Source: Xiheicaenibacterium sp046351325 (GTDB taxonomy: Bacteria; Myxococcota_A; Polyangia; Polyangiales; Polyangiaceae). Taken from it: a stretch of 64,000 nucleotides of DNA. The translations under genes and the position numbers were made by a program. Below, in pieces: positions 15,096 to 24,285 of the stretch. The notes beneath the pieces are model-generated. The model was not told the DNA's origin. It was given only the letters and a program-made list of their open reading frames with translations, and ran no database searches. Each line of letters opens with the position of its first letter. The stretch's first letter is position 1. The stretch lies in the NCBI GenBank assembly GCA_046351325.1, contig JAXLYR010000015.1, positions 124,001 through 188,000 on the forward strand, in the 5' to 3' direction.

Positions 15096-16007
15096 TTACG
15101 ACGCAGCAAGCTCGCGGCCGATCGAAGCACCGAGCTCGTGCGCGAGCTGGTCGTCGAGAGGCCACGGTATCGAACGGACCGCACTTCGCAGGTTCTTGCC
15201 GTCCGAGTCAGCGACGAAGGCTTCGAGCCTCAGCTCCGCTCCCTCCGCCGTCGTCCGGCGCTCCGCGTGCGCCGCGATGGGCATGCGGCAATTGCCCCCG
15301 ACCGCAGCCATGACCGCGCGCTCCGCCGTCACGCGCGTCGCTGTCTCGGGGTGCGCGAGCTTCGCCAGGATCGCTCGCGTCTCGCCGTCTTCGGCGCGGC
15401 ACTCGATCCCGAGCGCGCCTTGCCCGACCGCGGGCAAGCAGATCTCCGTCGACAGGATCTCCGTCGCCTCGGCGTCGCGACCCAAACGTCGCAGCCCCGC
15501 GAGGGCGAGGACAACAGCGTCGTAGGGGCCTTCCTTCACCTTCCTCAGGCGGGTGTCGACGTTGCCCCGAAGCGGCTCGATGGTGAGATCCGGCCTAAAA
15601 CGCTGGAGCGCGACCGCACGGCGCAAGCTCGAGGTGCCGACGACGGCGTGCTGAGGGAGCGCTGCCAAGAGACCCCCCGTCTTGGTGACGATCGCGTCCC
15701 GCGGGTCCTCGCGCTCGGGGATGCAGGCGATCGTGAGGCGCGGCGCGAGCTCTGCGGGGACGTCTTTGATGGAGTGGACCGCGAAGTCAGCGCGCCCATC
15801 GAGCAGCGCTTCCTCGAGCTCCTTGATGAAGAGTCCCTTGCCGCCGATGTCTTGGAGCTTCTGATCGACGAACCGGTCCCCGCTCGTCGTGATGTGCAGC
15901 TCCTCGATCTCGAGGCCTGGGTTCGCTGCGACGAGACGTGCGGCGAAGGCGCGCGTCTGTGCCAGGGCGAGCGCGCTCTTGCGCGTCGCCAGCACGAGCC
16001 TGTTCAT
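15096..16007 (-). CDS. hemC: hydroxymethylbilane synthase (porphobilinogen deaminase)
   Basis: HemC joins four porphobilinogen units to hydroxymethylbilane in tetrapyrrole synthesis in the cytoplasm. The 303-residue length is normal. Visible motifs are LATRKSALALAQT at the start, the catalytic Asp82 in HSIKDVP, the arginine-rich TSSLRRAVALQR and RGNVDTRLRK segments that bind the growing chain, and Cys240 in GGNCRMPIA, which carries the dipyrromethane cofactor. Its ATG overlaps the stop of hemA (ATGA), so the two haem enzymes are coupled. It is last in the ccsA-like/hemA/hemC operon. Confidence 0.97.
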   Translation of the reverse strand: MNRLVLATRKSALALAQTRAFAARLVAANPGLEIEELHITTSGDRFVDQKLQDIGGKGLFIKELEEALLDGRADFAVHSIKDVPAELAPRLTIACIPEREDPRDAIVTKTGGLLAALPQHAVVGTSSLRRAVALQRFRPDLTIEPLRGNVDTRLRKVKEGPYDAVVLALAGLRRLGRDAEATEILSTEICLPAVGQGALGIECRAEDGETRAILAKLAHPETATRVTAERAVMAAVGGNCRMPIAAHAERRTTAEGAELRLEAFVADSDGKNLRSAVRSIPWPLDDQLAHELGASIGRELAAS

Positions 16008-17323
16008 GAATGATCCTTTGGTCGGTTGGGCTTGTGCGCGTCGCCGTGCCCGTGGTCATTGAGATCGAAGAGCTCCGTCACGATCTCGACGAGCTCGGTC
16101 GCGCGCGGATCCGACGCCGCAGCACGCAGGCGCGTGGTCGGGTGATGACAAATCTTGTTGGTGGCCGCGTCGATCATCGCGTGGAGGGCCTCGCGCTCAG
16201 CAGGCCCGAGGTGCTTCAACTTGGTCGACAGGCTCTTGTCGAGCTCGGCCTCGAGTGCGTGGTGGATGCGACCGCGCAGCGCGACGATGATCGGGTTCAG
16301 CGCGAGCTCGCCGCGCTTCGCCTCGTAGGCCGCGACCTCGTCGTCGACGATGCTCTCCGCGCGCTGAGCCTCTTGGGCGCGGCTCGAGAGCGACTCCGCG
16401 ACGATCTGCTCGAGGTCGTCGATGTCGTAGTGATAGACGCCGTCGAGCGAATCGACCGCGGGATCGATGTTGCGCGGCACCGCGATGTCGATGAGAAAGA
16501 GGCTGCGCCCGCGGCGCGCTTTGCGAGCGGTCTTCAGCGCCTCGTGGGTGATGACGAACGTCGGACTCGAGGTCGACGCGATCACGATGTCGGCCTCGAT
16601 CAGGCACCAGTTGAGCTCGGCCCACTCACGCGGCGTCCCGCCGACCTCGGTCGCGAGCTTCTCTCCGCGCTCGCGGCTGCGGTTCACGACGACGAGCTCG
16701 GCGCCCTCCTTCACGAGGAGCTTCGCCGCGCCCTCCGCCATCTCGCCCGCGCCGACGAGCAGCACGGTCTTGCCGTGGAGCTCACCGAAGATCTGCGCGG
16801 CGAGGTCGACCGCGACGGTCGAGATCGACACCTGCCCGGCGCCGATCTGCGTCTCGCTCCGCACGCGCTTGCCGACACGCACCGCGCGATCGAGCACGCG
16901 CCCGAGGACGGGCCCGACCGAGTGATGCTCGGTCGCGATGCCGATCGCGTCCTTCAGCTGGCCGAGGATCTGCGGCTCGCCGACGACCAACGAGTCGAGT
17001 GACGCCGCGACCCGAAAGAGGTGGCGTACGGCGTCGGTGCCGATCGCGAGCGTGAGCGCGCGCGCGGCGGTCGCCGAAGAGCGTGACGCCAGGCGACTGA
17101 CGACGGCCTGCCCGGCTGCCTCGAGGCGCTGGTGGTCTTGCGTGCCCGAGAGGGCGGCGTAGACCTCCACGCGGTTGCACGTCGAGAGGAGCGCGGCCTC
17201 GGTGATGGGCGCGTTCTTGAGCAGGTCGTCGAGCACCGCGGGGACGTCCTCACGGCGGATCGCGAGCTGCTCCCGAACCTCCACGGGAGCCGTGCGATGC
17301 GAGAGCCCAACCTTGAGGATCAT
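16004..17323 (-). CDS. hemA: glutamyl-tRNA reductase
   Basis: HemA reduces glutamyl-tRNA(Glu) to glutamate-1-semialdehyde, the first step of the C5 route to haem. I use the ATG at 17323 because it overlaps the upstream stop (ATGA) and gives the usual N-terminus MILKVGLSHRTAPVEVRE; the open frame extends upstream but reads through the previous gene. The catalytic nucleophile is Cys49 in LLSTCNRVEVY. A Rossmann NADPH site follows (LLVGAGEMAEGAAKLL) and a C-terminal dimerisation helix. At 439 residues it is normal in size. The order ccsA-like, hemA, hemC matches the hemX-hemA-hemC order of many bacteria. Confidence 0.97.
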   Translation of the reverse strand: MILKVGLSHRTAPVEVREQLAIRREDVPAVLDDLLKNAPITEAALLSTCNRVEVYAALSGTQDHQRLEAAGQAVVSRLASRSSATAARALTLAIGTDAVRHLFRVAASLDSLVVGEPQILGQLKDAIGIATEHHSVGPVLGRVLDRAVRVGKRVRSETQIGAGQVSISTVAVDLAAQIFGELHGKTVLLVGAGEMAEGAAKLLVKEGAELVVVNRSRERGEKLATEVGGTPREWAELNWCLIEADIVIASTSSPTFVITHEALKTARKARRGRSLFLIDIAVPRNIDPAVDSLDGVYHYDIDDLEQIVAESLSSRAQEAQRAESIVDDEVAAYEAKRGELALNPIIVALRGRIHHALEAELDKSLSTKLKHLGPAEREALHAMIDAATNKICHHPTTRLRAAASDPRATELVEIVTELFDLNDHGHGDAHKPNRPKDHS

Positions 17324-18291
17324 CGTGCGCGCGCTTGAGGAGGCTGGACGTTCGCGAAGCGGGCCATGTCTTTTCCCCGAAGGGAAAAAGCTTGGCCCGT
17401 GAAAACACCAGCATGCTGAGTCGGAGCCGGCGTGGGCCGGAACATGTAGATGAACAGCACGCAGAGCGCGAAGAGCAGGCCGAGGAGCGTGCCGTACGCG
17501 CTGCGCTTGCCACGCCAACCAGCCGCAGCGCGGAGCAGCAGCACCCCCGCGATCAGCAGCCACGTGGCGTAGCCGAAGATGATCCGCATGACCTCGTCGG
17601 TGCTGCCCGCCTCGAGCTGGTGCGCCCAGAAGGTGCCCGACACGATGCCCATCGTGAGCAACGGAAAGCCAACGATGAGGAAGCGGTGCACGGCGCGATC
17701 GAGCGTGTCGAGCGGGGGGAGCCCGCCGAGGCGTCGCAGCTTCTTGTGTTTGAGACGACGCTCCTGGACGAGGTAGAGGACCGCCGCGGCGCCCGCGAGC
17801 AGAAAGAGCGAGACCCCGAGGACGTTGACGATCACGTGCATCGCGAGGAACGGCGCGCCCAGCGATTTGCCGACGCCAGGCTTGTCGAGCAGGTAGGTGC
17901 CGAGCAAGAACGCGAGACCGAGCGGCGCGAGCGCCAGCCCCAGCGCGTCGATGTTCTCGAGCGGGCCTTTATGCCGAGCGACGACGCGCGCGATCGTGAA
18001 GACGAACACCGCGGAGATCGCGACGAAGCTCAGGATGAAATGGATGCTCCCGACCGGGCACGTGTGCGACACGAAGCTCGCAACGGTGATGTACCCGAGG
18101 TGAGCCGCGGCCCCCGCGGTGAGCAGCCACGGTGCGAACGCTCGTTGCGGAGCGCTCGCGACCGAGCTCCGCCCTGAGCCTGCACGGCCCGCGGCAGCAC
18201 CGCGACGCGCGGCGTCCGCGAAGAAGACACCACCCGCCATCGCATAGAGGATGGCGCCGATGGCGAGCAGGACATAGGAGAAGGCCGTCAT
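17320..18291 (-). CDS. CcsA/HemX-like cytochrome c assembly membrane protein
   Basis: The 323-residue protein has about eight hydrophobic segments and matches the CcsA/CcmC/HemX group, with conserved His residues at helix ends (FVSHTCPVGSIHF, AMHVIVN) and GIVSGTFWAHQLEAG near residue 220, where CcsA has GxxWA. Members handle haem at the membrane for cytochrome c maturation, or, as HemX, adjust HemA level. A long loop after the first helix (about 25-50) is rich in Ala/Arg. It is first in the operon with hemA and hemC and overlaps hemA by four bases; this position favours HemX-like regulation or haem delivery. Confidence 0.8.
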   Translation of the reverse strand: MTAFSYVLLAIGAILYAMAGGVFFADAARRGAAAGRAGSGRSSVASAPQRAFAPWLLTAGAAAHLGYITVASFVSHTCPVGSIHFILSFVAISAVFVFTIARVVARHKGPLENIDALGLALAPLGLAFLLGTYLLDKPGVGKSLGAPFLAMHVIVNVLGVSLFLLAGAAAVLYLVQERRLKHKKLRRLGGLPPLDTLDRAVHRFLIVGFPLLTMGIVSGTFWAHQLEAGSTDEVMRIIFGYATWLLIAGVLLLRAAAGWRGKRSAYGTLLGLLFALCVLFIYMFRPTPAPTQHAGVFTGQAFSLRGKDMARFANVQPPQARAR

Positions 18292-18362
18292 GACCCTGCG
18301 TGGAGTCTCCCACGCCTTCTCCGGATGCTCCAGTCAGCGGCAGAAGGCGAGCGGGCGCTACC

Positions 18363-18752
18363 CTACATGGCCTTCGCGAGGAATGCAGCCAGGAGCTCCT
18401 CGTCGTTCGTCACGCTCGAGTCGTCCGGCATCGATTTCCGATGCTCCTCGAACGAGCCGACGGGAGCCCCGGCAAAGCCGGGCACGACGTCGTACGCGTT
18501 GTCGCCGATGATCATCGAACCCTCGAGGATCTCGGCGCCGAGCTCCGACAAGAAATTCCTGGATTTGACCTTGCCGATGAGCTCGTTCGGGTCGTTGCCG
18601 TCGGTGACCTCGCGCACGATGCGCACGGCCTCGATGATCCGATAACGGCGAGCCTCGGCCTTGATGGTCAGCTCTTCTCCGGTGAAGTCGACGTGATCGT
18701 CGGCGACCCAGATATCGAGCGCTTCCTGCGGAAAGAACACTCTGTTCTTCAT
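18363..18752 (-). CDS. conserved-looking small soluble protein of unknown function
   Basis: The 129-residue protein starts at an ATG that overlaps the stop of pssA (ATGA), so it is co-translated. The N-terminal half (FFPQEALDIWVADDHVDFTG, then KAEARRYRIIEAVRIVREV) resembles a small beta-sheet domain followed by a helix. The second half is acidic and ends near EELLAAFLAKAM. There is no signal peptide, membrane helix or known motif. Coupling to pssA suggests a lipid- or envelope-linked task, but nothing in the sequence proves it. Confidence 0.7.
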   Translation of the reverse strand: MKNRVFFPQEALDIWVADDHVDFTGEELTIKAEARRYRIIEAVRIVREVTDGNDPNELIGKVKSRNFLSELGAEILEGSMIIGDNAYDVVPGFAGAPVGSFEEHRKSMPDDSSVTNDEELLAAFLAKAM

Positions 18753-19600
18753 CGGTCTGCCTGGGGCGGATCGACGTCGGCGGTGCCGACCTCGACCGTG
18801 CGTCGCGCGGCGATCTTGCCCGGTAGGCGCCAGGCCGACTCGAAGAGCCCCATGAGGACGTAGAACCCGAGCAGCCACACGAGCACGAAGGCCGGCTTCA
18901 TCTGCGTGGAGACGATGGTGCTCGAGAGGATGGCGAAGCCGATGAAGGCGCCCGTCCGCAGGTTGAGCTTCACGTCCTTGAAGGTCCGGAACTCCACGTT
19001 CGAGACCATCAGCACGCTGAGGCCGAGCGTGATCGCGAGGATCACCCACGCGTACTCGGCGCCGGAGAGCGCGCCCGCGACCGCGTGGTTCGCGACGACG
19101 ATCGACACGAGGATCCCGGCCGCGCCAGGCGTCGGCAGGCCGAGGAAGTACTTGCTCGGCTTCGAAGGTTTGCCGTCCTCGCCCATCGTCAGCACGTTGA
19201 AGCGCGCCAGCCGAATGGCGGCGCAGGCCGCGTAGAGGAACGCGATCACCAACCCGAACGTGCCGAAGCGGTGGAGCGTCCACGAGTGGACGAGCACGGC
19301 GGGCGCGACGCCGAACGAGATGACGTCGGCGAGCGAGTCGATCTGCAGCCCGAACGCGCTCTGCGTCTTCGTCATGCGCGCGACGCGGCCGTCGAGCATG
19401 TCGAAGAACATCGCAAAAACGATGAGCAGCGCCGCGCGGTAGAGGTCGCCCTCACCGTCGGTGCGCGACGCGCCAGCCGAGAGGCGGATCGAGTCGAACC
19501 CGCAGAAGATGGCCGACAGCGTGACCAAGTTCGGGAGGATGAAGAGCGTCTTGCGCAGGTTGATTCGCTTCCTCACGAGCGGCCGACGATTCACGCTCAT
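18749..19600 (-). CDS. pssA: CDP-diacylglycerol-serine O-phosphatidyltransferase
   Basis: The enzyme makes phosphatidylserine from CDP-diacylglycerol and serine at the inner membrane. The CDP-alcohol phosphotransferase motif is complete: D70-G71-xx-A74-R75-x8-G84-xxx-D88-xxx-D92. About eight hydrophobic helices follow. The ATG at 19600 is chosen because GGAGG sits 5 bases upstream; the frame is open for 18 more codons. Length (283) is normal for the Bacillus-type PssA. It is coupled to the 129-aa gene. I see no psd gene nearby, and other members of this family use different alcohols, so serine is the likely but not proven acceptor. Confidence 0.88.
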   Translation of the reverse strand: MSVNRRPLVRKRINLRKTLFILPNLVTLSAIFCGFDSIRLSAGASRTDGEGDLYRAALLIVFAMFFDMLDGRVARMTKTQSAFGLQIDSLADVISFGVAPAVLVHSWTLHRFGTFGLVIAFLYAACAAIRLARFNVLTMGEDGKPSKPSKYFLGLPTPGAAGILVSIVVANHAVAGALSGAEYAWVILAITLGLSVLMVSNVEFRTFKDVKLNLRTGAFIGFAILSSTIVSTQMKPAFVLVWLLGFYVLMGLFESAWRLPGKIAARRTVEVGTADVDPPQADR

Positions 19601-19663
19601 TCGAACCTCCTTCGACGCGCCCACGATAGGGCAAAGCCCCGGAATGGGCCACAAGCACGTCGG

Positions 19664-22600
19664 TCAGGGTAGGTCGTCCACCATGCGGTTCTGCAGACGG
19701 CTCTGCACCTCATAAGGCACGGGCAAGTCAGGCTGGAACTTGCAAGTCATCGGGCGCATCTCGAGCCCCTGCACCCATTGCCCGCCTGGCTTGCGCTGCC
19801 CCGCGACGGTCCGCAGGACGAAGGCTTGGGACATGTCTCCTGCGATGACGACCACGCTCCCGGACCGGATGGAGGAGCCGCGCCAGGCTGCGACGCAGGG
19901 CTCTTTCCGGCTGCCTTGCAGGACGGCGCCGTCCATCGCGAACCACATCGAGTCGAGCGAGCCGACAGGAGCGATGAGCGACCCCGAAGCGCCCGCGCCG
20001 GGGTCGGTCACCATCACCACGTGGCGACCCCCGGTGTAGCGGCGCGACCCGTTCTTTTGGAAGTGCGGGGCCACGGTTCGCATCGTCGACTTCCGAACAT
20101 CGGCCGAACATCCGCGCGGCTTGTCGGGCAGATCCGCGAGCGTCGGGAGCTCGACCGCCGCGCCGAGGTGGCCGTCTTTGTCGAGCAAGAAGCCATAGGC
20201 GCGCGGCGCTTCACCAGCGTCCGCTCCGCCCACGAAGGCCGCGATGCCCGACTGGTCGCCTTGGTAAATCCACTCGAGCTCGGTGTTCGCCGGTCCGATC
20301 GTCATCGCGAACGCCGACGCCGGGGTCGGCATCGGCGGCGGGTCGCCGGGCTTGGCTTTCCCGCCGCTCGTCGAGCCGCGGGCCGAGGCGAAGATCTGCG
20401 CGCTCGGGTTGCGATCCAAGAAGCCGATCTCGTACGGCACGCCGCCGATCCACGCCGCGTCGGATTGCAGGCCGAAGCCGCCGTCGACGAGGAGCCGCTG
20501 CAGGTTCGGGAAGTCGACGGTCGTCGTGGTCTTCTCGTCGGCGTAGAGCGATTTGCCACCCGAATACGCGCGCGCGATGACGCCATTGCCTGCGATGGTG
20601 AGCAGCGCGGTCCGCAGCTGCAGGCCCTGGACGGTGCCGCCCGACCACGTCCCGTCGAGGTCGATGGTCTTTTTGCCTGACACGCCTGTAACTTCGTTGA
20701 CCCACACGAGCTCGAGCCCGTCGGTCGACTTCGAGGTGTCGATACCCCCGTAGCTCGTCGTCGGGACCTTGGCGCGCAGCGCGACGTGCCCCTCCATCTG
20801 GGCGCGCGCGGTGAGCGCGACCCAGCTGCCCTGCTTCGCTTTGATCGCGGCCAAGAACGGCTTCGTCGTGAGGGTGGGCCCAGCGCCCTCCTTCTCCGCG
20901 AGCGTCGCCGACACGAGGTCGACGCGGTTGGTCTCGTCGTCGATCGCGACGACGCTGAAAATCGTCTTGCCGCGCATGATCTCGCGCAGGCGTGGGAAAG
21001 ACGGCCCCATCGCGTAGCTGGACCAGGGGCTCTGGCTCATCTTCTCTTCGGTGCGGCCGTCGACGCGCGTCCACTCCGTCTTCGGTGTGAGCTGGCACGA
21101 TATGGGAGATCCCGGCTCGCTCTCGGGTTCCGGCATTGCGGGATCCTCGAGGGCGGTGAGCGAGGTCTCCGTCTGCCCCTCCCAACCAATGCGCGCGAGC
21201 TCGTCGCCGAAGAGACAGCCCGCGACGCCACAGGGGATGACCCCGTTGGTGCCGCCGTATCGAACCATCGCTTGGGTCATGGCGACTTCGGCCCAGGTCG
21301 CGCCGCCGTCGGTCGTCTCCCAAAGGCGCATCGTCCCGTCCATTCCCCCGTAGCCGAGGGCGACTGCCCGATTGCCAGAGCCGCCGATCATCGACGCCGG
21401 GTCCGGCGGCTCGGCGACGCTCGCGACGCGCCCGTCGGCGTCGAACGTCACCCACACATAACCCATCTCGCGATCCCCAGCGATGCCGAGAGTGCCTGTC
21501 TCGTCGATCGAGAGCTGCGCTCCATCATGGATATAGAGCGGCCTCACGTAGTTGGGCTCGCTGTCTACGCCCATATCGTCGGAGTCCCAATTCGAGGACT
21601 GCGGCGCCTCGATGGTCCTCATTTGGTACGTCGCGCCGCCGTCGCGAGACACGAAGATCGCGGGGCGCGAGTCCTTGCGATTTCGGCCTAGGATGTACGC
21701 GACGCGCCCCTCGGGTGACAGGAGCGGCGAGCGCGCCGAGCCCTCTTCGAGGTTGGCGACGGACCCCGCGGTGACCGTCGAGCCGCGCACGAAGATAGGA
21801 GTCTTCGGGTAGCAAATATCGGCATAAGGGTCGGTCGCGACAGGCTCTGTTCCGTCAGCAGGCTTCGCCTCCTCCTTCTTCGGCGCGGCGGGCTTGCACG
21901 CGCCGAGGAGCAGGAACGACCCGTCCTGTGCCACGGATAGGGTCAAATCGCTGAAGGAGGGTGTGTCGACCGTGGCGACCAGGCTGAACTGATCCCCCGA
22001 GTTCTTCGAGAGGTAGAGATCCGCGGCGAGGTTGGATTTGCCCTCGGCCTCGTGGATGCAAGCCACCCCCAACACCCCACCCGAGGCCGCCATTCGGATG
22101 TTCCCGCAGCTGTCGAACGTCGAGAGGGGGAGTCGCTCGAGCATGCCGCCGAGCGGACCTCGATTCAGGTAATACCGATATTCCTCGGAGCGCTCCTCGA
22201 TTTCGAAATAGCGCTTGCCGTCGAGCGCCGCGCGCTGCTCGTAAATCGAAGTGGTGCGCGGGCCGACGAGCGGCTCGATCTCGACCTGCACGGAGGGGCT
22301 GTTCGTGACGTAGTTCGCAGTCGTGGGAGAGACCGTGTCGTCCGCGGGATTCCAGACTAAGGTGCCGGCTACCCCCCTCACGGCGAGCTCGTCGTTCGTG
22401 GTGAAGCCGACTTCGTAGCTGCCTATCGAGCCGGGCTGATTGGGCAGCGCCGCGTACGTGCGCCCCCCGTCGTGCGACACGAGGAGCTGCTCGGGCGCAC
22501 CCAACCAGAGCGCGTTGCCCTTCGCGTCGACGGTGACGTCGACCGCGTAGGCCTGAGTCGGCAACGTCGCGGCCTTCCACGTGCCGTCATAGAAATAGGT

Positions 22601-23137
22601 ATTACGGTCCCACCCCACACCCACGATCGAAGAGCCGTGCGCCGAGGCTCGGCGCAGCGTCGCGGGCGGTTTCGCGTAGCGGCTGAAGGGGCCGGCAGGT
22701 TCCGTCGAGGTGTAGACCGAGCCAGCGTCGGTGATGAACCGGTATTCGTTGCCCGTGCGCTGGATGCCGACGATGGCCTCCGGCGCGGGCGAGCCCGACG
22801 CCATGCCGATACCGCTGCACGGCGGAGCGCTCTTGTCGCGAGGGGTGATGATCCATCGCTGGCCATCATCCGTCGCCGCGAGGCACGTGCCGTCGTCGAG
22901 CTGGAGCGTCGCTGTGGGGAGGCCGACCGATTGAGGAAAAGAGACCCATTTGGCCGGTGAATCGAACGCGGGCCCGGGGTCGGTCACGGGCTGCGTCTTC
23001 ACGTGGTTGATGGTCGGCGCTGGCGGCCCACACGAGAGCAGCGAGGCCCCCGCAGCGAGCGCTGCGGTCTCGAGGGAGCGCGTGATCCTGCGGAGCGCGA
23101 GAGTGGAGCTGCCGGCCATGTCGTCTTTGCGGGTCAT
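19664..23137 (-). CDS. large lipoprotein with BNR/Asp-box beta-propeller repeats
   Basis: The start at 23137 has GAGG 5 bases upstream and overlaps the previous stop (ATGA), giving 1157 residues. A signal with lipobox LLSC lies near residues 32-35. Asp-box/BNR motifs recur (SHDGGRTYAAL, SRDGGATYQMR, TTDGGATWAEV), as in sortilin-like and sialidase-like propellers, with about two propellers before a C-terminal region of beta-sandwich character. A Lys/Glu/Pro insert (KKEEAKPADGTEP) separates blades. It is probably exposed at the outer membrane or in the periplasm. Function is unknown; catalytic sialidase residues are not evident. It forms a two-gene unit with another propeller lipoprotein. Confidence 0.75.
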   Translation of the reverse strand: MTRKDDMAGSSTLALRRITRSLETAALAAGASLLSCGPPAPTINHVKTQPVTDPGPAFDSPAKWVSFPQSVGLPTATLQLDDGTCLAATDDGQRWIITPRDKSAPPCSGIGMASGSPAPEAIVGIQRTGNEYRFITDAGSVYTSTEPAGPFSRYAKPPATLRRASAHGSSIVGVGWDRNTYFYDGTWKAATLPTQAYAVDVTVDAKGNALWLGAPEQLLVSHDGGRTYAALPNQPGSIGSYEVGFTTNDELAVRGVAGTLVWNPADDTVSPTTANYVTNSPSVQVEIEPLVGPRTTSIYEQRAALDGKRYFEIEERSEEYRYYLNRGPLGGMLERLPLSTFDSCGNIRMAASGGVLGVACIHEAEGKSNLAADLYLSKNSGDQFSLVATVDTPSFSDLTLSVAQDGSFLLLGACKPAAPKKEEAKPADGTEPVATDPYADICYPKTPIFVRGSTVTAGSVANLEEGSARSPLLSPEGRVAYILGRNRKDSRPAIFVSRDGGATYQMRTIEAPQSSNWDSDDMGVDSEPNYVRPLYIHDGAQLSIDETGTLGIAGDREMGYVWVTFDADGRVASVAEPPDPASMIGGSGNRAVALGYGGMDGTMRLWETTDGGATWAEVAMTQAMVRYGGTNGVIPCGVAGCLFGDELARIGWEGQTETSLTALEDPAMPEPESEPGSPISCQLTPKTEWTRVDGRTEEKMSQSPWSSYAMGPSFPRLREIMRGKTIFSVVAIDDETNRVDLVSATLAEKEGAGPTLTTKPFLAAIKAKQGSWVALTARAQMEGHVALRAKVPTTSYGGIDTSKSTDGLELVWVNEVTGVSGKKTIDLDGTWSGGTVQGLQLRTALLTIAGNGVIARAYSGGKSLYADEKTTTTVDFPNLQRLLVDGGFGLQSDAAWIGGVPYEIGFLDRNPSAQIFASARGSTSGGKAKPGDPPPMPTPASAFAMTIGPANTELEWIYQGDQSGIAAFVGGADAGEAPRAYGFLLDKDGHLGAAVELPTLADLPDKPRGCSADVRKSTMRTVAPHFQKNGSRRYTGGRHVVMVTDPGAGASGSLIAPVGSLDSMWFAMDGAVLQGSRKEPCVAAWRGSSIRSGSVVVIAGDMSQAFVLRTVAGQRKPGGQWVQGLEMRPMTCKFQPDLPVPYEVQSRLQNRMVDDLP

Positions 23138-24231
23138 GGATCCTCGATGAACGTGGCAACGAAAACATCGTGCGAGCCGCCGCCACGCGTGGAGGTGAAC
23201 GCGAGGAATCTGCCGTCCGACGACAGCGCAGGGCAATCGCCTTGGTCGAACGTGACCCGCCGAGGAGCTTCGGATGAGGCGAGGGGATCGAGCGCGTAGA
23301 GCTCGAACGCAGCGCGGTCGAGGTCCGAAGCGAAGAGCAGCGTGCGACCGCTCGGGTGGAAGGCTGCCGCGTGCACGTGCGCGCGGTCGAAGAGCACGCG
23401 AGCGCCGCGACCCTCACGACTCGCCATGAGGAGCTGCGCCGCAGAGCATCGCGGGTGATCGGCGGATCCGCAGTCGCCGCCACGACCGAACACGACGTAG
23501 TCGCCCGACGTCGAGACCGCGGGCGGGATGGGTGAGACGTCCCCGCTCGCGAGCACGGTGCCCTTGCGGTCGTCGAGGTTCGCGTGTCGCGCGAGCTGAA
23601 AGGCGTCTTTCTCCGCGCCCTCCGTGACGAAGAGCGCGCCGTCGGCGCCGCGCGCGACCGCGTGTGCATCGACGGTCGGAGCGACAGGTCGCGGCACTCC
23701 ATCGGTGCCGATCTGCAGGTTGACCCGCCCACCTGCTCTCGCGCGCGCAGCGTAGAGGATCGACCCGTCGGCGAGCTCTGCGACGCCGCTCACCGAATCT
23801 CCCTCGCGCGAGAGCTTGCGGATGGCGCCGTCGGAGAGGTCGAGCGCGTAGAGCCCCGCTGGCTCGGCGTCTCCGGGGCGTTGCCCGACGATGAGGAGCG
23901 CGCGTCGCTGGGGAACCACCAGCTCCGACGAAGGCGCGCCGGGCTCCCCCGACCAGACGATCTGCGTGACCGCCCAGCCCTCGGTGAGCTGTCTCGTGTC
24001 GACGAGCTGCGGTTCAGGCTGGCGCGCAGTCGCTGGCGTGCCGATCGTCACGCGTGGTGGCAGCCACTCGGGGATCGCCGAGGTCGACCCGGACGGCATG
24101 AGACCGAGAGGTCGAGACGGCGAAGGCCCGCGTGAGCAGGCTGTCGAGAGCATCGCCAACATTGCGAAGCCTGTCACCGCCCGACGAGGGGCGCGGACGA
24201 AGGCCACGTCGACAGAAGACCGCCACCGCAC
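23134..24231 (-). CDS. TolB-like beta-propeller lipoprotein
   Basis: The 365-residue protein (GTG start; an internal start is possible) has a hydrophobic signal and lipobox LSTAC near residues 28-32. The rest shows WD40/TolB-type blades: LYALDLSDGAIRKLSREGD, SGDYVVFGRGG, HPSGRTLLFASDLDRAAFEL, and SSDGRFLAFTSTRGGGSHDV near the end. TolB-like propellers bind peptides or other proteins at the outer membrane. Its stop overlaps the start of the 1157-residue propeller lipoprotein, so the pair is made together and may form one surface complex. Confidence 0.75.
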   Translation of the reverse strand: MRWRSSVDVAFVRAPRRAVTGFAMLAMLSTACSRGPSPSRPLGLMPSGSTSAIPEWLPPRVTIGTPATARQPEPQLVDTRQLTEGWAVTQIVWSGEPGAPSSELVVPQRRALLIVGQRPGDAEPAGLYALDLSDGAIRKLSREGDSVSGVAELADGSILYAARARAGGRVNLQIGTDGVPRPVAPTVDAHAVARGADGALFVTEGAEKDAFQLARHANLDDRKGTVLASGDVSPIPPAVSTSGDYVVFGRGGDCGSADHPRCSAAQLLMASREGRGARVLFDRAHVHAAAFHPSGRTLLFASDLDRAAFELYALDPLASSEAPRRVTFDQGDCPALSSDGRFLAFTSTRGGGSHDVFVATFIEDP

Positions 24232-24285
24232 AGCGGGACTCTAGCAGCTGCGTGCGGTGGCGCGGGTAGGGAGAACCGAAACCGC

